A stretch of 64,000 nt of DNA from positions 2,373,501 to 2,437,500 of the forward strand of contig NC_063982.1 in the NCBI RefSeq assembly GCF_932276165.1, in the 5' to 3' direction. This document shows, piece after piece, positions 1-10,026 of the stretch. Position 1 is the stretch's first letter, and each line of letters opens with the position of its first letter. Position numbers and translations under genes: made by a program. The stretch comes from Plutella xylostella (lineage: Eukaryota > Arthropoda > Insecta > Lepidoptera > Plutellidae). The notes beneath the pieces were generated by a model, which had not been told where the DNA came from, did no database searches, and saw nothing but the letters and a program-made list of their open reading frames with translations.

Positions 1-44
1 ACTATACCACTTATTTCAACACCAGTATAATAATATAATATGAT

Positions 45-289
45 AATATGTGGGGACATCTCACACACGGCCATCCGACCCCAAGCTAGGCCGAACCTGT
101 GTTATGGGTGTCGGACAGCTGATATATTTACACAAATACATAGATAGATAGATACTAATTATAAATATCAACAGCCAAGCCCCGAGAACAAATATCTGTG
201 TTTAAAAAAATATCTGCCCCAGCCGGGAATCGAACCCGGGACCTTCGGCTCAGCAGTCAGGGTCACTAACCACTACGCCATTCGGCCGT
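45..289 (-). mobile_element. tRNA-derived SINE, head A with tail 2
   Basis: Read on the minus strand, this copy starts with a tRNA-like head: an A-box region (GGCGTAGTGGTTAGTGACC) and a B box (GGTTCGATTCC). A short ATATTTG-containing linker follows, then a tail with CCTAGCTTGGGGTCGGATGG-like sequence ending in TGTCCCCACATATT. The same head and tail recur several times in the window, which identifies it as a dispersed SINE and not a tRNA gene. No target duplication was resolved. Confidence 0.85.
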
Positions 290-973
290 ATAATAGGAGT
301 ATCTGTCAGTAAACATTGCAAAATTCTAAAACAAGGTACGAATGTAATAAGTAGCCTAACCAGATTCAAATTGATCTAGAATCCTTGAACCAAATCAGGC
401 AATCTGCATGCCAGTACTAAACAATACTATACATGCTATAGTAATTGAACCGTGCAACAAACCTATTGTACTTTAAAGGTCCACCTATCAGTATCGTACG
501 TATCGGACCAAACGGATCAATTCATCAAATTTTAATTTGGGTCTTCACTCTTCATACTTGGTTACATTCACATACTTAAATATAATTAAATCAACTCCCA
601 TAAATGATCATATAATGGTTTCTTCCATCCAAAGGTTGTCTGGTAGAGATTGTATTAAGCCGCCTTTTTGCACTGTTTTATTTAAGTAAGTTATAATATA
701 TCAATCTTCTTTCATGCACCACATACATAAAAGTACCTATTATACTCTTGTCAATTGTTCCGACGGATCTCCAAAAGAACTACGTATTAATCAAAATTAT
801 TGTTCTAACTGTGTACTAGGTAGTTGATAGCTCTGGGAACCCATACTTAGACGATGTTTTGATATTTTCGGTGCTACAATCGTCGTGATTTCTATGTCTA
901 ACTAATTGTAGGTTAGATGCAGAAAAAGCGGCGTTACGGAGCGTATACAGAGTGTTACAAACGTGGTATACCT
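290..973. other. no gene seen; one LINE 3'-tail-like stretch
   Basis: No coding potential is apparent. Around 611-690 there is a degenerate copy of the LINE 3' UTR motif that recurs in this window (CCAAAGGTTGTCTGG followed by AAGCCGCC). The rest is AT-rich unique-looking sequence. Confidence 0.5.
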
Positions 974-1243
974 AAAAAAAAAAAAAAAAAAACACGCACT
1001 CTCGCCTTGTACAAATGTACTCCCTTGCGGGGTAGGCAGAGGTGCATTGCTGCACCCACTTTTCGCCAGAGCGTTATGTTACTCCCAATGTAATAGGGGG
1101 CGGGCCTATTGCCATTTTACGGGCACATCCAAGACCCGAGAACAAATATCTGTGTTTAAACAAATATCTGCCCCAGCCGGGAATCGAACCCGGGACCATC
1201 GGCTCAGTAGTCAGGGTCACTAACCACTACGCCATTCGGTCGT
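974..1243 (-). mobile_element. tRNA-derived SINE, head A with tail 1
   Basis: It carries the same tRNA-like head A as the copy at 45-289, but a different 3' tail containing GTGGGTGCAGCAATGCACC and CCCCGCAAGGGAGTACAT. On the minus strand it ends in a T run of about 19 (seen as an A run on the plus strand). Copies at 11596-11839 and 48477-48727 share this structure. Confidence 0.85.
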
Positions 1244-1254
1244 CTACCTACTAA

Positions 1255-1405
1255 GTGCCAATTTCTCCATTCTCGGTTAGAGCATAACCAGGAAGTAGTG
1301 GTTAACTTTTGACACATCCTGTCATGAACTTTATATGGAGATGACGTTTAATTTATAAATCAATCCCTGTGTCGGTTACATAACCGACTATGAAGAAATT
1401 GGCAC
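1255..1405. mobile_element. foldback MITE, CAATTTCTCC family
   Basis: Inverted ends start GTGCCAATTTCT and end AGAAATTGGCAC, followed inward by CGGTTA/TAACCG. The interior has a conserved TGACACATC-type segment. Related copies lie at 22055-22202 and 28776-28924. It is about 150 bp with no coding capacity. The flanks suggest a short A/T target site, but no duplication is certain. Confidence 0.75.
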
Positions 1406-1781
1406 TAAGCCGAAAAAAGGTGACTCTGGACGTCATTATAAAAAAAAATCTACGACTATTGGAAAGTCAAAAAAAAACTAGTCTCTATAGTAAAAAGTCA
1501 CATGATCTACAAATTATCTGTTTTTGGGATTTTAATAACTTTTGTTTTAACTTTTCAACACCAGAGCTGTTCAGGGTTACCTCCAGACTCCACTTTCGGC
1601 GTACCCTTTTTTAACACCCTGTAGAATAGATGATCAGAAATACTATCGTTCTATGGCAAGTGGTAATTAAAATCCCCTTTTTTGATACTAGGTAAGTAGG
1701 CCGTTTGCAATATTGCAGTATATTTAACAGCAGATCAGAATATTATTCATTTAGGACACTCGGAAATACTGTTTTTGAGTA
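1406..1781. other. no gene seen
   Basis: Unique-looking AT-rich sequence. At about 1612-1624 it contains TAACACCCTGTAG, resembling one end of the CACCCTGTA mariner-type repeats found elsewhere, but no matching second end is evident. Confidence 0.4.
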
Positions 1782-2128
<347 letters not shown>

Positions 2129-2151
2129 TACCCTATATAAAATAGGACCCG

Positions 2152-2333
2152 ACCCTCTAGTACGGGTTTTGCTATTTATGAAAACGAAAAAGTTTACGTT
2201 TTCTCCTGTCATCTGCATACATTATCTGTCAAAAGTTTTATGATAGTTTCCATTAGAGGCGCCACTTTGTATGTTAGAAAACGTAAACTTTTATAGTTTC
2301 GACAAACTATCAAACCTGTACTGTGCCGAGTTT
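2152..2333. mobile_element. foldback MITE, CTAGTACAGG family
   Basis: The ends are inverted: CTCTAGTACGGGTTTTGCTA at the left and CAAACCTGTACTG at the right. Inside are AAAGTTTACGTTTTCTCC and a TGTCATCTGCATACATTATC segment. The same motifs mark copies near 17876-18185 (interrupted), 24714, 49046 and 50091. Confidence 0.7.
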
Positions 2334-2600
2334 ATTGCCATATTAAATGGGACAAGCAATTAAACTGACCGAACCGGTCGAATTAAAAAACCTCCTTCTC
2401 TGCAAAATGCATCTGTTAAAAAGTAAGAACCGAAAACTATAAATAATTATTCCCATCCCGCTACCGACAAAGTAATTATTGCTGGAAAAAACAAACCGAT
2501 ACCTTTTTCAGCTTTTTTAATTAAAAGCATGTACGATAGAACAATTTTAATAACTTTGTCACAAAAACAGATACGGGTGCAAGCACATTATGCTGTATGG

Positions 2601-2755
2601 AGCGATGGTAGCTCTGTCGGGTAAGCGCCCGCTTCTCACGCCAGAGATGCGGGTTCGAATCCCGGCGCTGACATGTAACAATTATCTTTTAATTTAAGTA
2701 CTATGTATACCATCATTCTTACGGGTAAGGAAAACATCGTGAGGAAACACACGAT
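2601..2755 (+). mobile_element. tRNA-derived SINE, head B (3' truncated)
   Basis: The tRNA-like head has A box TGGTAGCTCTGTCGGGTAAG and B box GGGTTCGAATCCC. It is followed by the family's body (ATACCATCATTCTTACGG, ATCGTGAGGAAAC). Longer copies are at 12496 and 15003. This copy breaks off soon after the ATCGTGAGGAAA motif. Confidence 0.85.
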
Positions 2756-2792
2756 AAGCTTAAAATACCCCGCTTTTTCCATCGTAGCTAAA

Positions 2793-3003
2793 ATAGCTGT
2801 TCCCGCGAGTTTCGCTTCGCCTTAAAAATATTTCCTGTAGGAATTCTGGGATAAAAAGTAGCCTATGTTCTTTCTCAGGGTCTAGACCATATACATACCA
2901 AATTTCATTCAAATCCCTTCAGTAATTTTGGCGTGAAAGAGTAACAGACAGACAGACATACAGACAGACACAGTTACTTTCGCATTTATAATATTAGTTA
3001 GGA
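2793..3003 (-). mobile_element. non-autonomous Helitron-like element
   Basis: A minus-strand copy of the 1782-2128 family with a short TCTG tract. The 5' terminus TCCTAACTAATATTATAAA is intact and preceded by A on that strand. The terminal CTAG has become CTAT. Confidence 0.8.
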
Positions 3004-4449
3004 TGTAGGATGACCTTTCATTTTTGCCGTCAATCCACGGGGGACATTTTAAACTGATACTAAACACGGCGGGATTCGAATCAAAGACTTTTGTTTTTAA
3101 TTTTTGTTTCGGTGCTTTAATGGAATGCCTTGTTAGCTAAAGTTAGGAATGCATTTCTGATCTTTAGGAAGGTAAATAAAAATAAAATATTTTCAGCTAA
3201 ACTTACTACTAGAATAGTCGTAGATCACATTTTATTCTGTTTTTTTTATTTAATAAAAACGCATTATATCGTTTCTAATATTTTCTTTTCAAAATTTTAA
3301 AATTAGAGTATTAGCGGTATATAAAAAAATATTAAGTACTTAATCTGTTAAAACTGTTTATAATATTAATAAACGAACAATTTAAAATTTACAGCTATTA
3401 ATTTGGCATTCTTTTATAGAATCACCATTCTGCGAAATCTCAAAACATTCGATTCGAAAAACAAATCGTCAATTTGCATAGATAAGTATATCTTTAGCGA
3501 AACATTTGAAATCGGCTGCCGTATTAGTAATCGAGACCTTTATTCTTTCAAACGGACAAATTGATACGTAGCAATATTCGGAATCGTTTTGAAATTCGAA
3601 TAATTGCTCCCTGCTGGCTAACTGCAAATTTAAATAAACGCTCACTGCAATCCAATTCCAAATATGAAATGTGTTCGCAATCAAATTAAGCTGATATTTT
3701 TTAATCCGTCTGCTGTTTTACGCTTTTTCTCTTAACCTTTTTGTGGTCATCGTTTTTTGTTTTTTCTTTGGCCTATCAGCGTTCATTACAAGTCATTATG
3801 TTTAGATTGTTGTATGGCATCCTCCCGACCGATATCCCGCTGTTTTGACTCAGCTTTTTTACTTTTTATATTACTCGCTTACATGGGTTTCGGTATTGAG
3901 AAAAAGGTTGCATATAATCCTACCGTGTCGAAACGGCATTTCGCGCCATCGACGAACAATCGATTGGAGGCTGTCAAACTTGGCCGTGTAGCTTTATTAA
4001 AATATGTTGTACGATTATCCGGGCAATTTAAAATGTCGTGTCCTAAGATTATGCTGCAAGGAAAAGGGATATTCTTAATGAAATTGCATTATAAAATGCA
4101 GACCAGTTTTGTGTGAATTTGTAATCTATGCGTGCGCTGATGTGTAGTGAATAATGTTAGTGTAATGCGGCATACCTACCTGTCCCTAAGGGCCGCCATT
4201 TTGAATCGTCTTGATCTTTGACGTTTAGTTCTTTTTGGGCTTTGTTTTGTCTTTCCTTGCATGTGAAGCCTTTGTTGTGGGAAGGTTATTTATGAATTTC
4301 TATTACACTCACGTCACGAGCAATTAAAAAGTTCCAGAGACTAAGAGAAAATACTAGCTTAATGACGCCATCCGCGATATTTAAGTAATATTGAACAGCG
4401 CTAAAATAATATAATTTTAAAAATATTTTATTTAATTAAATAATTTATT
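3004..4449. other. no supported gene
   Basis: AT-rich, mostly unique-looking. A 119-codon open frame at 3757-4116 (+) shows no recognisable domain, and its composition does not differ from neighbouring non-coding DNA. Around 4303-4345 there is a CTCACG...AATTAAAAAGTTCCA piece, related to the foldback family with GTGAGTG ends. Confidence 0.4.
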
Positions 4450-4640
4450 ATTAAAAATGGCAAAGTGACTGTGTCTATCTGTGTGCCTGTCTGTTACTCT
4501 TTCACGCTAAAACAACTGAACGGATTTGAATGAAATTTGGTTAGGTACATAATGGTCTAGACCCTGAGAAAGAACATAGGCTACTTTTTATCCCACGGGA
4601 AAACTTTTTAAGGCGAAGCGAAGCTCGCGGGAACAGCTAG
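4450..4640 (+). mobile_element. non-autonomous Helitron-like element, 5' end decayed
   Basis: The core motifs and the 3' terminus GGGAACAGCTAG followed by T are preserved. The 5' TCCTAACTAATATTA end is eroded into AT-rich sequence. The TCTG tract is interrupted and short. Confidence 0.75.
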
Positions 4641-4866
4641 TAATTTAATATTTTGATAAAATTCTAAATTCAATGCTTTGAAAAATTGGGGTCATTTGCT
4701 GTCGATAATTTTTTAAGTGGAACTTTTTCATTGCCAGTGAGTGATCGTAATTACCAGCTATGAGAGTCTTCTTTTAGACAAACGCCTTCTTCATCCAGCC
4801 TCTACTGGCTAAGATCCTCTGTCCAGCAGAGTGCAGAGCCTCCCAGGATAAGCGATAGTACTTGAT

Positions 4867-4925
4867 CATCATCATCACGACCCATCTCGTCCCCACTGCT
4901 GGGGCACGGGTCTCCTTCCAATGAT
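4867..4925 (-). mobile_element. 5S-type SINE, 3'-end fragment
   Basis: Only the last ~55 bp of the family described at 7438-7832 are present: GAAGGAGACCCGTGCCCCAG, then AGTGGGG and an ATGATG tail (seen as CATCATCATC on the plus strand). Severe 5' truncation is typical of LINE-mobilised copies. Confidence 0.75.
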
Positions 4926-5237
4926 AGTACTTATACATGTATTTATGTAAATAGGTAGGTATTCGACATAAATAGAGTGCGTTCAGCTGGCTGTCCTGTT
5001 AGTATGGGTGTTCCCCAAGGCTCAATTTTAGGACCATTCTTATTTACTTATATTGCAAAACATTGCATAATGATTTTTTGTTAAAGGCTGTACTTATCCA
5101 TGTTGACTCTATGAATATGAATAATAATATCAAAGAAACAGAAGTATCTGCTACCTGCTACTGATAAAAAAAAACTGGACTTTGGCCCTTTGAAACGGAT
5201 GTTTATTATATTGATTTAAATGTGCAACATGGGGTCT

Positions 5238-5438
5238 AACAAATGCTTAAGGGTGCTTACATAGAGAATCAGGTTCCCTGTGTCTACGTGTACCGGTAAC
5301 CTGATTATGCGAAAGCGCTCACTCACGGAGCATTTCCCGAATTTTTAAATGTCATGAGCTCTTTCGCATAAATAGGTTACCGTTACAGGTAGATACAGGG
5401 AACCCGTTTCTCTATGTGAGCACCCTTAAGCATTTGTT
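5238..5438. mobile_element. foldback MITE with ~60-bp inverted ends
   Basis: The left end AACAAATGCTTAAGGGTGCT is matched in inverted orientation at 5419-5438. Pairing continues inward through CATAGAGAA, CAGGTTCCCTGTGTCTAC and TTATGCGAAAG with few mismatches. It has no coding capacity. TTAA occurs within the terminal repeats, so a piggyBac-like TTAA target is possible but unproven. Confidence 0.8.
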
Positions 5439-5576
5439 TGAGTCACACCTATAGTGTAGAGTGGCAATCGGCTTGAGGTTTTGGCGATCACTGACACAAA
5501 TGCAACTCTCAGCTTAATTTGAAAGGACTGTATCTACTTACTTTTTAACGTGTCGTTACCTACAAATATTAACTGT

Positions 5577-5682
5577 ACTACCAAAAAAAAAACTTTTAAA
5601 CAGTTAACAAGTGTTAAAAACGATATTAGACAGATTTTGAACACCTTTTAAACACAGTCTAAGTTTTTGTGGTAAGGCCCTA
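5577..5682. mobile_element. foldback MITE, TTTTTGTGGTAAGGCC family
   Basis: The left end is TACCAAAAAAAAAACTTTTAA and the right end is CTAAGTTTTTGTGGTAAGGC, with a short CAGTTAACAAGTGTTAAAAA interior. A better copy is at 62374-62490. The following sequence, 5683-5785, is homologous to flanks near 21985-22430. Confidence 0.6.
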
Positions 5683-5866
5683 ATATTCTGATGCGCTGTT
5701 AAATGTACTTCAATATTATTGCAGACGGCATCAAGCTCGACTTTTTTTTGCTGTCACTTGAACTTTTTCATTGCTCGCTAATGTATTTACAGGGAGTAAT
5801 TAATGATCTTATTTATCCTAATTAAAGAGAGGTAGGTTAACCTACGCTACCTACAGTAACTGTCTT

Positions 5867-6021
5867 AAGCTGCGTACACACCGGGCCAACGAACGCCCAA
5901 CGATCGCCAACGGTTATCCCAACGATGGATATTTATCATACATAATATAGGACAGATTGCAGCAACGAAGGCCAACGTAACCCGTTCGTTAGCCTTCGTT
6001 GGCCCGGTGTGTACGCAGCTT
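5867..6021. mobile_element. foldback MITE, AAGCTGCGTACACACCGGG ends
   Basis: The 27-bp ends are inverted copies: AAGCTGCGTACACACCGGGC at the left, GCCCGGTGTGTACGCAGCTT at the right. They extend inward through CAACGAA/TTCGTTG. The interior is about 100 bp and non-coding. Confidence 0.8.
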
Positions 6022-6620
6022 TAGACTTCTATATCTTCCCTCAAAAATGTACACACATACACAATACTTCAACGAATTAATGATCTTGATCATTGCCAAA
6101 ATGACGTTGAAATATGAAAATTACATATTTAAACGGGGTTTTGCTTCGGTAGATGCCTAAACGGCGGAACGCTAGGGTACGGACAATGTGGTGACAGTGA
6201 CAACAAATTATTGTTAAGGGCTAGCTCTTTTTGTCTCTTTTACTCCAAAGGATGTCTGGAAGAAATCGCTATAAGTTGTTATGTAAAATTGTTCATTACT
6301 TCTTGGTGTTCAATCTATGGTATATCTTTCATTAACAATATCATAACTATAGGAGATAGGCGTTGTCCCAAAACTAGCGGAGAATAAAAAATATTCAACC
6401 CTTAAATTTTAGGGCATTTTTTTGTTTTGCCAGTAAGTATACGGACAAAAAGAGACAGACATAGACTAAATGCCGGCATTAGCTTATCACGGCATTTAGA
6501 TATTGAAATTATAGTATCTTCCCTTAAGGCTCAGCATACCTCTATCCACAACTTCACAGCTGACTGAGTCAACGACTATACATATATATTCTTTTATGTC
6601 GCAAAAGTGGTATAGTAAGC
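6022..6620. other. no gene seen
   Basis: AT-rich sequence. A LINE 3'-UTR-like fragment (AAAGGATGTCTGGAAGAAATC) lies at about 6246-6266. Nothing else is recognisable. Confidence 0.4.
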
Positions 6621-6834
6621 TAAGGCCCGGGTCTCCTATTTACGCCGCAGGTCGCGTCCAGCGTCACGCCGTAGGCCGCGTCACGATGCTCACTATAGAA
6701 ATGTACTGATGCGGTCTCCCTCACACGCCGACGTTGGCGCGTAGACGCCGTAGGTAGGCCGTAGGACGTTGATCGAAACGTTTACGTCAAAGTCGGACGC
6801 CGCATATAGCATAAAATAGGAGACCCAGGCCTAA
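6621..6834. mobile_element. foldback MITE, GGCCCGGGTCTCCTATTT ends
   Basis: The left end TAAGGCCCGGGTCTCCTATT pairs with the right end AATAGGAGACCCAGGCCTAA. The interior is unusually GC-rich for the region, with many GCCGTAGG/CGCGT motifs that can form further stems. Confidence 0.75.
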
Positions 6835-6942
6835 TGCTACCTACGAGTCTTCAAAATTCTCGTTTAGTAGTTTTAAATATCCGTAGTCAGATTTATGAAG
6901 TATTTCCTAAAGTCGTATAACTTGATTTGTTCAGCAGAACTG

Positions 6943-7068
6943 CTAGCACGAGGCGTAAGACGCGCACGTGAAGACGTGACAAAAGATTTTTATCGCGCGG
7001 CCATAATAGCGAGTGCGATAGAGAACTATAAACACGTCTTGACGCACGCGTCTTGCGCCCCGTGCTAG
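6943..7068. mobile_element. foldback MITE, TAGCACGGGGCGC family
   Basis: The left end CTAGCACGAGGCGTAAGACG pairs with the right end CGTCTTGCGCCCCGTGCTAG. Relatives are at 7157-7327, 19019-19087 (partial) and 63350-63469. Confidence 0.8.
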
Positions 7069-7156
7069 GCTGGCAGAATTACCCCCACGACGTCCACGAC
7101 TAATTCACTTTAGCAACACCCTGTATAGCTGACCGAATCAAAGTAGCCCAGAAGGG

Positions 7157-7327
7157 CTAATACGGGGCGCATTTAAGACGTGACAAGAGTTTTGCATCGC
7201 GCTCACTCACATCCGGCAGCCTCAAGAGCGAATGCGACGGAGAACACTAATTATGGAATGCAATAAAGATTTGAATTTGAATTTGAATTTGAGAACTCTT
7301 GTGACGTCTCAATAGCGCCCCGTGCTA
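7157..7327. mobile_element. foldback MITE, TAGCACGGGGCGC family, with insert
   Basis: The ends CTAATACGGGGCGCA and GCGCCCCGTGCTA pair, as do inner arms GACGTGACAAGAG/CTCTTGTGACGTC. The loop is interrupted by a 45-bp LINE tail (7246-7290) flanked by direct GAGAAC repeats. Removing the insert gives a structure like the clean copy at 63350-63469. Confidence 0.8.
7246..7290 (+). mobile_element. very short LINE 3'-tail insertion with target duplication
   Basis: Forty-five bases ending in GCAATAAAG and then ATTTGAATTTGAATTTGAAT-type repeats are bounded by GAGAAC on both sides (7240-7245 and 7291-7296). This looks like an extreme 5'-truncated retrotransposition event. Confidence 0.75.
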
Positions 7328-7437
7328 CAGGGCCAGATGTATCGGTAAGTTACTAAATTTATTCACCCTGAGTCACCCTTTGTACTTTTATTTGTAATAT
7401 TTGTACAATAAAGAGTTAAATAATAATAATAAAGCGA

Positions 7438-7832
7438 AGCGTCCGTAGTCGAGCGGGCCTCAGTGATCGTAACTGATCGCTGAGGTTAAGCAACAACTGA
7501 CACGGTCAGCCATTGGATGGGTGACCAATTTCAAGTGGTGCTTTTCTGGACGCTTCCGTGCTTCGGACGGCGCGTTAAGCCGTGGGTCCCGGTTGCTGCT
7601 CGGCAGCAGTCGTTAAGCCTAGTCAGAGGCCTTCGGGCGGCTTCAAAACATCTGACAGTCGGGTTGCCCACTTACCCGACAACTCTCTCAGCACAAGCCT
7701 GCTTGTGTTGGGGTCCACCAACCCGCACTTGGCCAGCGTGGTGGACTAGGCCTAAACCCTTCCTTCATTGGAAGGAGACCCGTGCCCCAGCAGTGGGGAC
7801 GTAATGGGTCGTGATGATGAATAATAATAAAT
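7438..7832 (+). mobile_element. 5S rRNA-derived SINE, full-length copy
   Basis: The first ~90 bp resemble the promoter half of 5S rRNA: CTGATCGCTGAGGTTAAGCA (5S consensus CCGATCACCGAAGTTAAGCA) and TTGGATGGGTGACC at 7513-7526, identical to the 5S C-box region as I remember it. The 18-nt spacing between AAGCAAC and TTGGATGG equals that in 5S rRNA. A unique body follows (GCTTCCGTGCTTCGGACGGC), then a 3' part CCCGTGCCCCAGCAGTGGGG and a GATGATG-type tail, the latter suggesting RTE-type mobilisation. It cannot be a 5S gene because the stem-forming 5' and 3' parts are replaced. At least eight further copies, mostly 3' fragments, lie in this window; 48105-48437 is the other long one. Confidence 0.8.
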
Positions 7833-7930
7833 AACAAAACAAAAATATTTAATTGCAGCAAATTGGGAGTAGAAGTGAGGTGTTATTTGTCAAGACGTTT
7901 CTCTTGCACTGAACCTCCATCTTGTTCGTA

Positions 7931-8042
7931 TACAGGGTGTTTCAAAAAGAGTGGAAACCAGCATGTGCAGCATGTTATATCTAAGCCCGAAACTGAAATC
8001 AGAATTTCAAAATTAGTATGACCCTTTTCGCAACACCCTGTA
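7931..8042. mobile_element. mariner-like MITE with TACAGGGTG ends
   Basis: The ends TACAGGGTGTTTCAAAAAGA and TTTTCGCAACACCCTGTA are inverted, and the terminal TA may be the target duplication. The interior has ATGTGCAGCATGTTATATCT and TGAAATCAGAATTTC, both shared with copies at 19174-19804 and 47835-48088. Confidence 0.75.
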
Positions 8043-8551
8043 TTGTTAATCTAAGGTTTTATTGCAATTTAAAACCGCGCCAAAATTTAACAACGTCGTC
8101 GTATTTATCACTACGAATTGTCAGTTCATTTGTCTTACATGACAAATGCATATTTTATAATTTTATCACAGTTTAATGTTTTTTCCCTTCTCCTCTGTAA
8201 CACAAGACGCATTGCTTTTGATAATAAGTATGATGTATGGTTACATTAGCTTTGACCATCATTACTTACTTACCTAACTTACCAAATGCATACATGTAAT
8301 ACCTATATAGATAGATAAATAAAATTGAATATATAATTTGTACATACACATAAAATAAACTTAGATAACTTAAATACTAACACATAATATATATGGACAA
8401 AAATGGCGGCCTTATGGTGGACAACCTTAGGGTGGTGGAAGGATATTTATAATCAAAGAGAGACCCCTCTTTGATCACTTCCACACTTGACCAAGTGTAC
8501 TAAAGAATTCGAAAGGAATGATTAAAATAATGTTTTGTTATTATATAAATA
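8043..8551. other. no gene; weak LINE 3' UTR piece
   Basis: AT-rich. On the minus strand, about 8320-8418 resembles the recurring LINE 3' UTR (TAAGGCCGCCATTTTTGTCC). No open frame is supported. Confidence 0.4.
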
Positions 8552-8664
8552 TTACATTGGGACTAACATAACACTCTGGCGAAAAGTGAGTGCAGCAATG
8601 CACCTCTGCCTACCCCGCAAGGGAGTACATTAGTACAAGGCGTGAGTGCGTGTGTGTTTTTTTT
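8552..8664 (+). mobile_element. SINE tail 1 fragment
   Basis: Only the tail 1 module of the head A SINE is present (GCGAAAAGTGAGTGCAGCAA, CCCCGCAAGGGAGTACATTA), ending in a T-rich stretch. The tRNA-like head is missing. Confidence 0.75.
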
Positions 8665-8792
8665 GTGTATTATATAAATATCTATATAGTATTTATTACA
8701 TCAATCAACAAATTAGTAGAGCGGCTTAGTTTAAAATTACGCGCTTATTTTGTTTATTTATTAAAGTTATATCAACACTAAACAGCCTAGGA

Positions 8793-9020
8793 TGGCCTAG
8801 GTAGAAAGAAAGAAAGAAACATTTATTTGACGCACTGAACAATAAAAACAGAAACAAAAAGAACAAAAGAATACTACAAAAAATATATATGAAAAAACAC
8901 AAAATAATACAATATAAACAAACAAGGTTGCTGTCCAGAGCGTCAAAAAGGCACCAGCTCAGCGTGTGCTATGGCCAGAGAGGCCACAGCGCTGGTTTTC
9001 AGCTGGCCCTTAGGTAGGTA
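8793..9020 (-). mobile_element. short retroelement or LINE 3' end with (TTTC)n tail
   Basis: Read on the minus strand it starts near GGCCAGCTGAAAACCAGCGC, contains TAGCACACGCTGAGCTGGTG, and ends with AATAAATG followed by a TTTC microsatellite. This is the layout of a non-LTR 3' end. A short related piece precedes 9702. The family is not identified. Confidence 0.55.
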
Positions 9021-9349
9021 GGTAATAAAACTACACTTTTACACAGCCTCAAAACTTTTGAAGTATGCACAATCATAAAATGTAATTTGATCAAGCACAA
9101 TAGGCCTATTGTTTTACATAACAATATTATCAGAGTTTTAGCCAGAAGGCACTATTGTTGCAAGCCTATTGACCACTTGCTCATAATATAAAGGCATTAC
9201 ACATTGTTTCACTACGAATAATTTGCTGTTAAACTCTCACAGATCTTTGTATTGGACATAGGACTTGAGGCGACCACCACAGAAGCGTTGGTCGTTAGGA
9301 CATAGGCCTTTTGAGTGGTTGGAAGTAACTTGAACGTAGTAGATACAGG

Positions 9350-9450
9350 AAGGTTACTCTATATTGACGAAAAACGAACAAACAAGAGCGGTTTAATACA
9401 ACGAGATGGAGTTGTTGCCGAAACTTAATTTTTCGTCATGTAGAGTGAAC
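9350..9450. repeat. inverted-repeat hairpin
   Basis: GGTTACTCTATATTGACGAA at the left pairs imperfectly with TTCGTCATGTAGAGTGAACC at the right. A related segment with TTTTCGTCAAGGTAGAGTTG lies near 20950-20970. Confidence 0.5.
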
Positions 9451-9539
9451 CCTCTGGAGTCATTTACGTATAATAATTGTTAATTATACCTATTCAAATT
9501 AGTTAAGGGATCTAATAAATGTCATTTAGCTTTCACCCA

Positions 9540-9662
9540 GTCGAAGGTTGGCTGGAAGAAATTGCTTTTTGGCAATAAGCCCGCCTTTTGGGTTTTTTGA
9601 TTTGTAACTGTTCTCTTTTATGTTTGCTTGTGTATGTGTATAATAAAGTGTTTATAAATAAA
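9540..9662 (+). mobile_element. LINE 3' UTR fragment
   Basis: It contains GGTTGGCTGGAAGAAATTGC, then AAGCCCGCC and a distal AATAAAG with a short TAAATAAATAA tail. The same consensus (GTTGCCTGGAAGAGATCGC ... AAGGCCGCC ... CAATAAAG) recurs at 23470, 52225, 53030 and 53505. Confidence 0.6.
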
Positions 9663-9701
9663 TAATAGATCAGCTGAAAACCCAGCGCTTCGGCCTTTTT
9701 T

Positions 9702-10026
9702 ACCCGACTGCCGAAGGAGGAGGGTAATGTTTTTCGATTGTATGTTTGTATGTATGTTTGTCTGTTTCTTTGTTCCCTCCTGTAGCCTAAACGGCTTGAT
9801 AGATTTTGATGTATGAGGTATCGTTAGAAGCGTATTTATTGCGCGATAGTTAAGTTAGATAGATTAATGGAAAGTATCGCAGGCGGGGACTAACTTGACC
9901 GCCACACAATGTATGTACCTATCAAAGTAACATTCAGCTAAATGGTGAACCCTCTGCTGGTCCCTGCCTGCGATACTTTCCATTAACATTGGGGCTTGTT
10001 TTCATCTTTTTAGCGTGCAGTCGGGT
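9702..10026. mobile_element. short-TIR element with nested hairpin
   Basis: The ends are ACCCGACTGC and GCAGTCGGGT. The start resembles the CCGACTTCAAAAAAGGAGGA class found at 19223. Inside, 9864-9986 is a separate hairpin: TTAATGGAAAGTATCGCAGG pairs with CCTGCGATACTTTCCATTAA. Confidence 0.65.

Noticed and set aside
174..289. Possible tRNA genes at this and the other head A, B and C sites
   Set aside because: A and B box motifs are present, but the sequences do not fold as complete tRNAs, continue into shared repeat tails and occur many times; they are SINE heads.
3757..4116. 119-codon plus-strand open frame
   Set aside because: No domain, signal or composition support; consistent with chance.
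7438..7530. 5S rRNA gene
   Set aside because: Only the internal promoter half resembles 5S; the pairing ends and full 120-nt sequence are missing and the sequence continues into a dispersed repeat.
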